14,908 nt of DNA from an uncultured Clostridium sp. (GCA_900541315.1 UQJF01000079.1:1-14908); one strand, 5' to 3'. Counted from the first letter of the stretch, positions 7,282-14,862 are shown. Notes: a model not told the origin generated them from the letters alone. A program made the numbers and translations.

Positions 7282-7301
7282 TGGTTCCTCCAAAGGGAAA
7301 T

Positions 7302-7760
7302 TTAATAATAGTTATTAATAACAAGTGCTAAAATGATCCCCAGAACAGCTCCTGCAAACACCTGGATCGGTGTATGGCCCACATATTCCTTTAACTTCTG
7401 CTGAAGCACCTCACCGCTTAATTTCAGAGGATTTTCAAGGAGAATGGAATTTAACAGTCTGGCCTGTTTTCCTGTTTCCTGTCTTACGCCTACTGCATCA
7501 TACATGACTACCATGGACAGTATAAAGGATATGGCAAATTCAAAAGAACCGGCACCATATTTTAACCCCGCTGCAGTTGTCAGTCCGCAAACAGTAGCTG
7601 AATGAGAACTTGGCATACCGCCGGAACCTACCAGACGTTCTGCATTGAAACTTTTATTTAAAGCAAAGTCGATCAGGGTCTTTAATACCTGTGCTACGGT
7701 CCAGCCCACTACAGCGCTGACCAGAACCTGATTTCCCAGCATTGCTTTCCATGTATCCAT
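7302..7760 (-). CDS. DUF212/YuiD-type divergent PAP2 membrane protein
   Basis: This 152-aa membrane protein matches the divergent PAP2 family (DUF212, B. subtilis YuiD). The key motif is GGMPSSHSA at 47-55, equivalent to the SxxxH-containing phosphatase motif of the PAP2/acid phosphatase superfamily. It is followed by YDAVGVRQETGKQA near 86-99 and by EYVGHTPIQVFAGAVLGI in the C-terminal third. Helices are predicted around 12-32, 55-70, 73-90 and 131-148. A lipid-phosphate or isoprenoid-phosphate substrate is plausible but unproven. The ATG is 3 nt after the stop of the HD-domain gene, and the nearest purine-rich site (AAAGGGGA) is distant, so translation is probably coupled. Confidence 0.9.
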   Translation of the reverse strand: MDTWKAMLGNQVLVSAVVGWTVAQVLKTLIDFALNKSFNAERLVGSGGMPSSHSATVCGLTTAAGLKYGAGSFEFAISFILSMVVMYDAVGVRQETGKQARLLNSILLENPLKLSGEVLQQKLKEYVGHTPIQVFAGAVLGIILALVINNYY

Positions 7761-7763
7761 ATT

Positions 7764-8294
7764 TTAAAATTTTCCCCTTTCTGCCGCCTGTGCAAATAAA
7801 ATATGCCCCGGCACAGCTGCCAGCCGCCTTACAGTGGCTTTTGTCTCCTCCACACAGCACATTTTATCGGCAAAAGTGACCGCATACCCCGCTCTCGTTG
7901 ACGGCGGAACCGGTGTCAGCGGCCACATATGACGCAGGATCGCATCCTTTTCTTCTTCTGTCAGTTCAAAATACTGCTTTGCATTTTCCATGGCAGTACG
8001 CGGATGGGTAAAACCATGGAAATGATCTCCTGTCTCCCTGGCATGTGTATGCCAGTCGTATAAAAAAAGATCATGGAGAAGCCCTGCTCTTGCAGCGCTC
8101 CTCCAGTTTCCTCCAAATCTCTTACACCATGTATAGGCCAGATAGGATACCTGTATACAATGACATTTACAGGTTGTGGTTCCATGCTGTATGTACTGAT
8201 CCATGGACTGGAATACAGGATGGTCCAATATATCTGACACACACTCCATGTACTCCGGATCATTTATATATTCATTTGCTTCCGGCATTTCCAT
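7764..8294 (-). CDS. HD-domain (metal-dependent) phosphohydrolase
   Basis: The product belongs to the HD superfamily of metal-dependent phosphohydrolases, here as a stand-alone domain of 176 aa. The HD dyad is in GLLHDLFLYDWH (H74, D75 from the chosen start). Other likely ligands are an upstream histidine in the CKCHCIQVSYLAY segment, the HGFTHP histidines and the aspartate of TFADKMCC. Several cysteines are clustered (CKCHC, CC). Substrate unknown; members of this group are often labelled only as HD family proteins. I use the ATG at 8294, 10 nt after AGAGG. A GTG three codons upstream (8303) abuts that site and looks too close. It begins 62 nt after glgA and leads the run of seven packed genes. 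Confidence 0.88.
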   Translation of the reverse strand: MEMPEANEYINDPEYMECVSDILDHPVFQSMDQYIQHGTTTCKCHCIQVSYLAYTWCKRFGGNWRSAARAGLLHDLFLYDWHTHARETGDHFHGFTHPRTAMENAKQYFELTEEEKDAILRHMWPLTPVPPSTRAGYAVTFADKMCCVEETKATVRRLAAVPGHILFAQAAERGKF

Positions 8295-8320
8295 GAGTGT
8301 CACACCTCTTTCTAAATATG

Positions 8321-8341
8321 GCTGCCCATAAAAACGGCAGC
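8321..8341 (-). terminator. Short hairpin between glgA and the HD gene
   Basis: A 6-bp GC-rich inverted repeat (GCTGCC 8321-8326, GGCAGC 8336-8341, 9-nt loop) follows the glgA stop by about 15 nt. In the minus direction it lacks a following T-run, so it is at best a weak attenuator or an mRNA-stabilising 3' structure. Read-through from glgA into the HD operon seems likely. Confidence 0.3.
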
Positions 8342-8356
8342 GCCTAACTTGATACT

Positions 8357-9799
8357 TTAGCCGATGAGCCAGTCATAAAGTTCCTGATACCTGGCTGCAG
8401 AAGTTCCCCAGGAGAAATCAGCTGCCATATCACGGTCTATGATCTTATTCCACTCACGGCGTTTGTTGTAGTAAATATATTTTGCATAACGCACGCTTCC
8501 AAGCATCTCATGTGCATTATAGTTTGCAAAAGAGAAGCCTGTTCCTGTGCTTTCAAATTCATTATACGGCTGTACGGTATCTCTTAAACCGCCTGTCTCC
8601 CTGACAATAGGCACTGTACCATAACGCAGGGCCATCAGCTGGCTTAAACCACATGGTTCAAATAAGGACGGCATCAGGAATGCATCACAACCTGCATAAA
8701 TGCGATGAGACATTTCCTCAGAATAGTAGATCTGGGCAGATACACGGTCATGGTATTTCCAGTCATAATGACGGAACATATTCTCATAACGTTCATCGCC
8801 GGTGCCTAATACTACCAGCTGCATATCATCGCTGCAAAGCTCATCCATAACGCCCTGTACCAGGTCAAGTCCCTTCTGGTCGGTAAGACGGGAAACAATG
8901 CCTACCATGAACTTCTTCTCATCTACAGGAAGTCCTAACTGCTGCTGAAGGGCTTTCTTATTTTTCACCTTTTCTTTGCGGAAATTCTTTGCTGTATACG
9001 GCTGTACAATATAACGGTCTGTTTCCGGGTTAAACTCATCATAATCAATGCCATTTACGATACCCCGCAGGCTGTTTGCCCTTGCACGCATCAGTCCATC
9101 CAGACCTTCGCCATAAAATGGCATCTTGATCTCCTCTGCGTAGGTGTTGCTTACAGTAGTGATCGCATCTGCATAAACGATACCGCCCTTTAACAGATTG
9201 CCGTCTTTATATGCCTCCAGCTTATCCGGTGTGAAATAATAATCCGGCAGTTCGGTAAATCTCTGAATGGTCTTTACATCCCATACGCCCTGGAATTTCA
9301 GGTTATGGATGGTAATGACAGATTTCATATTGCGGTAAAAATCCCCGCCATGGAAGCTGTCCTTTAACAGAACCGGGATCAGACCAGTCTGCCAGTCATG
9401 ACAGTGTACTATATCCGGCTGGAATCCGATCACCGGCAGTGCAGAAAGCGCTGCCCTGCAAAAGAAACAGAATTTCTCCAGATCCCAATACCAGTCCCCA
9501 TATGGTTTGGGTCCGTTAAAATAGCTTTCGTTATCAATAAAGTAAAATGTAATCCCCTCATGTACATACTGCAGGATACCTACATAACGGCTCTGTCCTA
9601 AGTAGTCCATATAGAAATGGTCCACATACTGCATCTTGTCCCGCCATTCCGGCTTAATGCACAGGTACTTTGGAATAATAACTCTTACATCAAAGTATCT
9701 CTTGTCGAAACACTTTGGAAGTGAGCCAACTACATCTGCCAATCCCCCTGTTTTTATAAATGGTACTGCTTCAGATGCTGCAAATAAAATCCTTTTCAT
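8357..9799 (-). CDS. glgA: Glycogen (starch) synthase GlgA, ADP-glucose type
   Basis: GlgA adds glucose from ADP-glucose to the growing alpha-1,4-glucan in glycogen synthesis (glycosyltransferase family 5). The 480-aa length is typical. The N-terminal KTGGLADVVGSLPK (16-29) holds the ADP-glucose-binding lysine. IVHCHDWQTGLIP, ITIHNLKFQG and NGIDYDEFNP are conserved family blocks. The C-terminal half has SRLTDQKGLD, PSLFEPCGLSQ (377-387) and TGGLRDTV (402-409), the nucleotide-binding and catalytic region with the conserved glutamate. The ATG follows GGGAGG at 5 nt. No other glg gene lies in the window, so it stands apart from a glgC/glgD/glgB cluster. It has its own candidate promoter after spo0A. 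Confidence 0.97.
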   Translation of the reverse strand: MKRILFAASEAVPFIKTGGLADVVGSLPKCFDKRYFDVRVIIPKYLCIKPEWRDKMQYVDHFYMDYLGQSRYVGILQYVHEGITFYFIDNESYFNGPKPYGDWYWDLEKFCFFCRAALSALPVIGFQPDIVHCHDWQTGLIPVLLKDSFHGGDFYRNMKSVITIHNLKFQGVWDVKTIQRFTELPDYYFTPDKLEAYKDGNLLKGGIVYADAITTVSNTYAEEIKMPFYGEGLDGLMRARANSLRGIVNGIDYDEFNPETDRYIVQPYTAKNFRKEKVKNKKALQQQLGLPVDEKKFMVGIVSRLTDQKGLDLVQGVMDELCSDDMQLVVLGTGDERYENMFRHYDWKYHDRVSAQIYYSEEMSHRIYAGCDAFLMPSLFEPCGLSQLMALRYGTVPIVRETGGLRDTVQPYNEFESTGTGFSFANYNAHEMLGSVRYAKYIYYNKRREWNKIIDRDMAADFSWGTSAARYQELYDWLIG

Positions 9800-9850
9800 C
9801 CAAACCTCCCTCTCCTGGGTTACAGGCGGCGTTTTGCCTTAATCTCCTAT

Positions 9851-9879
9851 AGTATACCGTACTTTTGGGAAATAAGAAA
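9851..9879 (-). promoter_or_regulatory. Candidate promoter for glgA
   Basis: In the minus direction a good -10 box TATACT (9856-9851) follows a weak -35 box TTTCTT (9879-9874) at 17 nt. The -10 matches five of six consensus bases and the -35 only three of six, so an activator may be needed if this is used. The leader to the glgA ATG would be about 45 nt and contains a purine-rich stretch ending in the ribosome site. Confidence 0.4.
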
Positions 9880-9880
9880 G

Positions 9881-9896
9881 AATTTATTCGTAAATT
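9881..9896 (-). terminator. Weak AT-rich hairpin after spo0A
   Basis: A 6-bp all-AT stem (AATTTA 9881-9886, TAAATT 9891-9896) with a 4-nt loop lies 17 nt past the spo0A stop and is followed in the minus direction by CTTTCTT. It is the only hairpin I see between spo0A and glgA. Its stability is low, so termination would be incomplete. The opposite strand has a better T-run. Confidence 0.25.
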
Positions 9897-9912
9897 TTTT
9901 TTAACAAAATCT

Positions 9913-10755
9913 TTACGCGCTTAGGTCCACACCTATCTTTTTATAATCCAGACATATCTTATCGGCGATCAGGGCAATAAATTCTGAATTTGTCGGCTTT
10001 CCCTTTCCCGTACTGATGGTATATCCGAACAGCTCATCGATCACTTCCAGGCTTCCTCTGCCCCAGGCAACCTCGATCGCATGACGGATAGCCCGCTCTA
10101 CGCGACTGGAGCTGGTGAGATTTTTCTTTGCGATCTCAGGATACAGGATCTTGGTCACAGCTTCCATCATTTCCCGGTCTTTTACTACCATAGTGATGGC
10201 ATCCCGCAGATACTGATAACCTTTTATGTGTGCCGGTATACCTAATTCATGGAGCATTTTGGTAATATCTGTCTCCAAATGCTCTTTTAAGTACTCTTCC
10301 TTGTTATATTTTTCCTCTTCCGGTGTAGATGCTTTCTGTGGCGCCTCTAACACCTTTCCCATAACCGGGCGGGACGGGCGTTTTCCAATGCGGCGGATCT
10401 TATTTACCAGAATATCCCTGTCGAAAGGCTTCATAATGAAATAATTGGCACCTGCCTTAAAGGATTCCTCTGTCATCTGTTCCCCGCCTACAGCACTTAA
10501 AATGATAAATGCCGGATTTTTAAACATAGACGTTTTCTTCTTGATGTTTTCAACCACAGTAATACCATCTACTCTCGGCATGACCAGATCCAGTAAAACC
10601 ACGTCAGGTTCGGTATCTTTTATCATGTCAATGGCATCTTTTCCATTATCTGCCCTGCCGATCACTGAAAGTCCGGCTTCAGAACTTATCATTTCATCTA
10701 GCGTGTTTAATATCATAGGGTTATCATCTACGATCACAACATTTACATTTTCCAT
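9913..10755 (-). CDS. spo0A: Sporulation master response regulator Spo0A
   Basis: Phosphorylated Spo0A controls entry into sporulation and other stationary-phase genes by binding 0A boxes. The 280-aa protein has an N-terminal receiver domain (1-120) with the acidic pocket VDD near residue 10, phospho-acceptor D56 in [14 protein letters not shown]87 at the usual Thr/Ser switch position and K109 in IMKPFD. A variable linker (about 125-155) leads to the Spo0A-specific C-terminal DNA-binding domain. That domain carries the nearly invariant [19 protein letters not shown] recognition segment and [16 protein letters not shown]. The ATG is preceded by AGGAGGT at 6 nt. It follows spoIVB by 220 nt, the usual order in spore-forming Firmicutes. 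Candidate promoter and dyad elements lie upstream. Confidence 0.98.
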   Translation of the reverse strand: MENVNVVIVDDNPMILNTLDEMISSEAGLSVIGRADNGKDAIDMIKDTEPDVVLLDLVMPRVDGITVVENIKKKTSMFKNPAFIILSAVGGEQMTEESFKAGANYFIMKPFDRDILVNKIRRIGKRPSRPVMGKVLEAPQKASTPEEEKYNKEEYLKEHLETDITKMLHELGIPAHIKGYQYLRDAITMVVKDREMMEAVTKILYPEIAKKNLTSSSRVERAIRHAIEVAWGRGSLEVIDELFGYTISTGKGKPTNSEFIALIADKICLDYKKIGVDLSA

Positions 10756-10825
10756 GCTTCTACCTCCTGCATCCTTTAACGCGATTTCATTTATTCATAT
10801 TCTTCATCACTCTGCCGCATTAAGT

Positions 10826-10849
10826 CTTTTATAGTTGATATTATAAAAG
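10826..10849. promoter_or_regulatory. 8-bp dyad over the spo0A -10 region, candidate operator
   Basis: CTTTTATA at 10826-10833 and its exact complement TATAAAAG at 10842-10849 are separated by 8 nt. In the minus direction the first arm overlaps the candidate -10 box TATAAT (10845-10840). The symmetry and location suit a repressor site; it could also fold at the very start of the spo0A mRNA. No known operator consensus was recognised, and no clear 0A box (TTTGTCGAA) was found in this intergenic region. Confidence 0.4.
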
Positions 10850-10869
10850 CAAATATCGTCATATTTCAA
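10840..10869 (-). promoter_or_regulatory. Candidate sigma-A promoter for spo0A
   Basis: The minus strand carries TTGAAA (10869-10864, five of six consensus) and a perfect TATAAT (10845-10840) separated by 18 nt. Transcription would start near 10833, leaving a leader of about 77 nt. In B. subtilis spo0A has a vegetative and a sigma-H promoter; I did not find a convincing sigma-H pair here. The 10870-10975 part of the gap is AT-rich and holds nothing else I can name. Confidence 0.55.
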
Positions 10870-10975
10870 TAAAAAACCACCGCATTTTTAGACATCTTAA
10901 CATTTCTTTAACAGTTATCGTTTATTATGTGAAATTGTGGAATTTTATCAATTTTTATAGATTTGTGACTTCAAT

Positions 10976-12253
10976 TTAGTGGGAAATCATATCCTCGATC
11001 AATATCCCATATCCTCTTGTAGGATCCTGGACAAACACATGGGTAATGGCTCCGATGATCTTTCCGTTTTGTATTAACGGTGAACCGCTGGTTCCCTGGA
11101 TGATCCCACCTGTTAAATTTAACAGTTCCGGGTCTGTTATCTTGATCACCAGGCTTTTATTTTTCTTATTTCCTGTCATATCGATCCGCTGTATTTCCAC
11201 AGAATAATCCTTCACCTGTCCTGAAATACTGGTACGCACCAGAGCAGGTCCTGTTTTTACTTCCTGGCGTCTGGCTGCCTCCATGGAATCGGTCCTGTGT
11301 TCTTTTAAGAAAGTCTGGTTTACAGTTCCAAATATCCCATAATCTGTATTTTCCGCTACAGTCCCAATCTCTGACTTCGGCCCATAATAGATCACCCCGG
11401 AAAGCATTCCCGGCGTTCCTATTTTCCCCTTTTCAATTCCTAATATCTGGGTATTATAAAGATTTCCGCCAGAGGTCTCCACCAGATCCCCGGTGTCACT
11501 GTCACTGATTCCATGTCCCAGTGCCCCGAATTTCCCATTGAGATCCATATAGGTCACGGTTCCGATCCCCTGGGTATCATCCCGCACCCATACCCCTAAT
11601 TTACAGGAACCGTCAGTTCCTTTTACCGGATTTATCCTAACTTCTGTTTCTTCCCCGTTCCTGCGAACTGTTAATGTAACATTTTCCCCCTGAAAATGGC
11701 TTACTGCCTCTGCCAGCTCTTCCTTTGACCCAAGCTTCTGCCCGTTAAAAGCCTCAATATAATCCCCTGACTTTAATTTTCCCACTGCCGGTTCCATTTC
11801 CATCCCATTTTCACCGGTAATGCGTCCGGTGCCAATGACCATGATCCCTTTTGACTTTAAATAAATACCCACAGGACTGCCGCAGGGGATCAGTCTGATG
11901 GTATCTACCACATCTACCTGTATGTTCTTAAATTTGATCACACCGAATAATTTCAGGTCCAGCTGGTAACTTCCCTTTTTCCCTGCATACATGGAAAAAG
12001 GTTCTCTGCTGCTTATGGTGATACTATCCGCCGGGATATTGCTTTCATTTCCCAGTGCCACTTCCTCGCTTTCGCTGTATACAGTAGCCCGCCATGGAAG
12101 GGAAAATGTAAATTCTTCCCAGTCATGTTCTGTTACACTGATCCGGTCCGGTATGCTTTTGTCCACATAGTACCAGATCCCCACTGTTCCTATGACCAGA
12201 GACAGCCAGAATACCCGGATCAGATGCTTATAAAAGTTAGATTTTCCCCTCAT
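10976..12253 (-). CDS. spoIVB: SpoIVB, S55 sporulation signalling serine protease
   Basis: SpoIVB is made in the forespore, crosses into the intermembrane space and cleaves SpoIVFA, leading to pro-sigma-K processing in the mother cell. The chosen start gives 425 aa, against 426 in B. subtilis. A membrane helix lies at about 10-30. A PDZ domain follows at about 125-215 (SPVGIYLKSKGIMVIG, LKSGDYIEAFNGQ) and then the S55 peptidase domain. The triad fits His247 in GALGHGI, Asp374 in KITD and Ser389 in GTSGSP. The spacing matches the B. subtilis triad (236, 363, 378) with a constant offset of 11. The ATG at 12253 follows AAGGAGGT; the frame continues 16 codons upstream to 12301 without a comparable site. 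It lies between recN and spo0A, the conserved order. I did not see an intact SpoIVFA or sigma-K gene in the window. Confidence 0.97.
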   Translation of the reverse strand: MRGKSNFYKHLIRVFWLSLVIGTVGIWYYVDKSIPDRISVTEHDWEEFTFSLPWRATVYSESEEVALGNESNIPADSITISSREPFSMYAGKKGSYQLDLKLFGVIKFKNIQVDVVDTIRLIPCGSPVGIYLKSKGIMVIGTGRITGENGMEMEPAVGKLKSGDYIEAFNGQKLGSKEELAEAVSHFQGENVTLTVRRNGEETEVRINPVKGTDGSCKLGVWVRDDTQGIGTVTYMDLNGKFGALGHGISDSDTGDLVETSGGNLYNTQILGIEKGKIGTPGMLSGVIYYGPKSEIGTVAENTDYGIFGTVNQTFLKEHRTDSMEAARRQEVKTGPALVRTSISGQVKDYSVEIQRIDMTGNKKNKSLVIKITDPELLNLTGGIIQGTSGSPLIQNGKIIGAITHVFVQDPTRGYGILIEDMISH

Positions 12254-12299
12254 AGAACGACCTCCTTCTACATTTCCTTCTCCATTTTCAGCCGGTAAC

Positions 12300-12328
12300 A
12301 CACATGCCCGTTACAGGCTTTTTTATGC
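12300..12328 (-). promoter_or_regulatory. Second, weaker sigma-G-like element upstream of spoIVB
   Basis: GCATA (12328-12324), a perfect match to the -35 element of forespore sigma factors, lies in the T-run of the recN terminator. After 17 nt comes CATGTGT (12306-12300), which shares only CAT with the -10 consensus CATNNTA. It is closer to the gene than the other candidate and avoids the terminator, but its -10 is poor. Confidence 0.22.
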
Positions 12329-12332
12329 AAAA

Positions 12333-12372
12333 AACAGGGAGCTGCAGGCTGTGATAACCTGCGCTCCCTGTT
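12333..12372 (-). terminator. Strong Rho-independent terminator after recN
   Basis: A 15-bp stem (12333-12342 plus 12344-12348 with 12358-12372, one bulged base at 12343, 9-nt loop) is GC-rich and followed in the minus direction by TTTTTT. It ends the nadK-argR-recN transcript. It is 91 nt downstream of the recN stop. The intervening stretch has no gene. Confidence 0.92.
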
Positions 12373-12401
12373 AGTATGTTCTGTAAAAGGTCGTTCCAAT
12401 C
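12372..12401 (-). promoter_or_regulatory. Candidate forespore (sigma-G/F type) promoter for spoIVB
   Basis: CATACTA (12378-12372) on the minus strand is an exact match to the -10 consensus of sigma-G promoters. GATTG (12401-12397) at 18 nt upstream matches four of five bases of the -35 consensus GMATR. Forespore control fits what is known for spoIVB. The predicted start of transcription falls near 12365, inside the 5' arm of the recN terminator. Confidence 0.4.
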
Positions 12402-12463
12402 TGTTTTATTTTGGTTATTGCTTATGCATTACACATTGTGCTCTTTAAAAGTCTGTCCACGCT

Positions 12464-14122
12464 TCATTTTGTTTTATCTGCCAGTTCTTTCATTTCACGG
12501 GCATTCTGGATAACAGCATCTGTGATCTTAGCTCCTCCAAGAAGTCTTGCCAGTTCCTCTACTGTCTGCTCTCTGTCAAGGCGCCTGATCGAAGTAGCTG
12601 TACTTCCTTCACTGGCTGCTTTACAGATCTCAAAATGAGTATCTGCCATTGCCGCAATCTGAGGCAGATGTGTGATACAGATCACCTGATGGCTTTTTGC
12701 AATATAAGAAAGCTTCTCAGAAACCTTCTGGGCTGTTCTTCCGCTGATACCTGTATCGATCTCATCAAAAATAAGCGTCGGGATATCATCTGAATCTGCC
12801 AGAACCGTTTTGATTGCCAGCATGATACGGGATAATTCACCCCCGGAGGCCACTTCCATAAGTGGGCGCACCGGCTGTCCCGGATTGGTAGAGATCAGAA
12901 ACTGGGCTTCATCATAACCGGATGCTGTAAAATGAGGCAGCCGGTCAAATTCCATATCAAACTGTACATCCAGAAAATTCAGGTCCATCAATCCATTTTT
13001 GATCTTTTCAACCAGATGTCTGGATGCAGTTTTACGTATCTCTGATAATTCTGCGCAGCGTTCTTCCAGACGATCCTGGGATTCTTTTAACTCTTTTTCC
13101 GTTTTTTCCCTGTAATCGTCATAATTTTCCAGCTCTTCCAGTCTGCTTTTCTTCTTTTCCAGATTTTCAAGCATTAACTGCGTGGTATTTCCATACTTTC
13201 TCTGAAGATCATGGATCTGATCCAGACGGCTTTCTGTCATCCTGAATACCTCTTCATCAAATTCCATAGAACCCATATAAGATGAAATCTCCCTGGAAGC
13301 ATCATTTAAAATAGCTTCTGCGTCATAAAGCTGGTCCCGTATCCCCTCTAATGCTTTATCGTACTCAGCCGCCTGTTCTACAGAGCGCAGTGCCTGAGCC
13401 GCAAAATCACGCTGCAGCAGCTCTCTGGCGCTCTCCAGCTCCTCTGCGATTCTTCTTGCATGTGCAAAACGCCGGTATTTTAAGGTCAGATCTTCCTCTT
13501 CCCCCTCTTTTACCTCTCCGTTTTCAATCTCCTGGATCTCAAAGCGCAGAAAATCCATCTCCCGCAGTCTGGCATCCTCATCTGTTTTAAAGGATAAAAG
13601 ACGTTCCTTTAACCTGCAGTAATTCTTATATTCCTCTTCAATTTTCCTTTTCACCGGCTGGGTCTGTGCCTTGACATAGGCATCCAGGATCTCAAGATGT
13701 TTTGACTTATACAGCAGAGACTGATGCTCATGCTGACCATGGATATCTAATAAAAGACCTGTGATCTGGCGGAGTCTTGCCATAGTCACTGTCTCATCGT
13801 TAATACGGCTGACACTGCGGGAAGGCATGATCTTTCTGGAAATAATGACCATTCCCTCTTCTGTCGGCTCTGTTCCAAGCTGCATTAACGCCTTTTTCTT
13901 TTCCTTACTGTCAACGGAAAAGATCAGCTCAATATATGCATGGTCCGCCCCACAGCGTATTACATCCTTTGACGCTTTTCCCCCTAATGCCATGGTGACG
14001 GAACCAATAATGATCGATTTACCTGCACCAGTCTCACCGGTGAGTATATTCAGTCCTTCTCCAAATTCTACATCTGCCTTCTCAATAAGGGCCAGATTTT
14101 TCACATGGAGTTCAAGAAGCAT
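12464..14122 (-). CDS. recN: DNA repair protein RecN (SMC-like ATPase)
   Basis: RecN is a cohesin-like ATPase that acts early at DNA double-strand breaks. The 552-aa protein has an ATPase head split by a long coiled coil. The N-terminal MLLELHVKNLALIE and Walker A GETGAGKS (29-36) are typical. Residues about 150-380 are rich in E, K, L and R with heptad-like spacing. The C-terminal head has signature motif ASGGELSR (425-432) and Walker B TLIFDEIDTG (449-458), followed by QVICITHLPQIAAMAD. The ATG is 6 nt after GAGAGGG and the gene starts 51 nt after argR. The argR-recN pair is a conserved Firmicutes arrangement. No LexA box was identified. A strong terminator lies downstream. Confidence 0.98.
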   Translation of the reverse strand: MLLELHVKNLALIEKADVEFGEGLNILTGETGAGKSIIIGSVTMALGGKASKDVIRCGADHAYIELIFSVDSKEKKKALMQLGTEPTEEGMVIISRKIMPSRSVSRINDETVTMARLRQITGLLLDIHGQHEHQSLLYKSKHLEILDAYVKAQTQPVKRKIEEEYKNYCRLKERLLSFKTDEDARLREMDFLRFEIQEIENGEVKEGEEEDLTLKYRRFAHARRIAEELESARELLQRDFAAQALRSVEQAAEYDKALEGIRDQLYDAEAILNDASREISSYMGSMEFDEEVFRMTESRLDQIHDLQRKYGNTTQLMLENLEKKKSRLEELENYDDYREKTEKELKESQDRLEERCAELSEIRKTASRHLVEKIKNGLMDLNFLDVQFDMEFDRLPHFTASGYDEAQFLISTNPGQPVRPLMEVASGGELSRIMLAIKTVLADSDDIPTLIFDEIDTGISGRTAQKVSEKLSYIAKSHQVICITHLPQIAAMADTHFEICKAASEGSTATSIRRLDREQTVEELARLLGGAKITDAVIQNAREMKELADKTK

Positions 14123-14173
14123 GCTTTCCCTCTCTTTCTGTTGTCCTTGCCAATTCTTATGTCCTGATCCTGT

Positions 14174-14626
14174 TTAATCTTCTACCATCTTTTTGATTTT
14201 TTCCATTACGATAATGGTATCATCCACACTGCGGACTGCACACATGATCGTGTCATCTCCTGCAATACATCCTACTACTTCATGAAATTTGATCGCATCT
14301 AAAGCAGCAGCCACTGCCATGGCCATGCCGGAAACTGTTTTGATCACAAGGATATTCTGTGCCATGTCCATAGACACAAAACCGTCTTTTAAAATACGGA
14401 TATATTTGGAAGCAGAAGTCCCTCTTGGGCTTTCAAGGACCATATAACGCTGACGTCCGTTTTCACCTGAGATTTTTGTCAGCTTTAATTCCCGGATATC
14501 CCTGGATACAGTTGCCTGGGTTACATTAAAGCCAGCCTGTGTCAGCTTCTCAGCCAGCTCCTCCTGCGTTTCTATTTCATATTTTCCGATCAGCTCTACG
14601 ATCTTGCTGTGACGTTCCAATTTCAT
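14174..14626 (-). CDS. argR: Arginine repressor ArgR/AhrC
   Basis: ArgR senses arginine and, as a hexamer, represses arginine biosynthesis and activates catabolism. The 150-aa product has an N-terminal winged helix-turn-helix with TQEELAEKL and VTQATVSRDIRELKLTK (the SR of the recognition helix is characteristic). A C-terminal oligomerisation and arginine-binding domain contains VGCIAGDDTIM with the Asp pair that contacts arginine. The start at 14626 is chosen because GGGAGG is 8 nt away; another ATG two codons upstream (14632) lies only 2 nt from it. It starts 50 nt after nadK. No arg biosynthesis gene is present in the window, so its targets lie elsewhere. Confidence 0.97.
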   Translation of the reverse strand: MKLERHSKIVELIGKYEIETQEELAEKLTQAGFNVTQATVSRDIRELKLTKISGENGRQRYMVLESPRGTSASKYIRILKDGFVSMDMAQNILVIKTVSGMAMAVAAALDAIKFHEVVGCIAGDDTIMCAVRSVDDTIIVMEKIKKMVED

Positions 14627-14676
14627 CTGCATTTCCTCCCACCTATTTCCATGTACTCCCGGAATCTTCCCCGTTT

Positions 14677-14862
14677 TTAAACATTTCCCAGATAATTGCT
14701 CAGATTCTGCATAAAAGAGATCTGTTTTAATTTTACCATTACTGTTTCCGTGTGCGAACGTTCTACGATCAGATAGTCCCCCGCACCTGTTTTCTGGGAA
14801 GTGTCACCATCAAAAGTGACCAGTCCTTTTCCTAAAATACCTATCTTTACACGGTCCTGCTC
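14677..14862 (-). CDS. nadK: NAD kinase, C-terminal fragment (5' end cut by contig edge)
   Basis: Only the last 61 residues are present; the rest lies beyond the contig end. They contain GLVTFDGDTSQKTGAGDYLIVERS followed by VMVKLKQISFMQNLSNYL, split here as family blocks. The pattern of FDG, then GD with alternating hydrophobics, then KL..ISF...L is the usual C-terminus of NAD kinase (ATP-NAD phosphotransferase). The position just upstream of argR and recN matches the conserved order in Firmicutes, which strengthens the call. An open frame that seems to start with MYKRQ at 14877 is adapter-derived. True sequence begins at the codon ending at 14862. Confidence 0.87.
   Translation of the reverse strand, partial: EQDRVKIGILGKGLVTFDGDTSQKTGAGDYLIVERSHTETVMVKLKQISFMQNLSNYLGNV

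Noticed and set aside
9703..9709. TGTCGAA, the core of a Spo0A-binding box
   Set aside because: It lies inside glgA codons (near KCFDKRYFD), far from any promoter, and a 7-mer is expected by chance.
10756..10975. sigma-H promoter and 0A boxes before spo0A
   Set aside because: GAAT-like strings occur near 10790-10805 but without an AGGA-type -35 at the right distance, and no TTTGTCGAA-like site was seen.
12373..12463. Small gene or RNA between recN and its terminator
   Set aside because: No frame with a ribosome site and no stable fold apart from the terminator; it reads as an untranslated trailer with a promoter candidate at its end.
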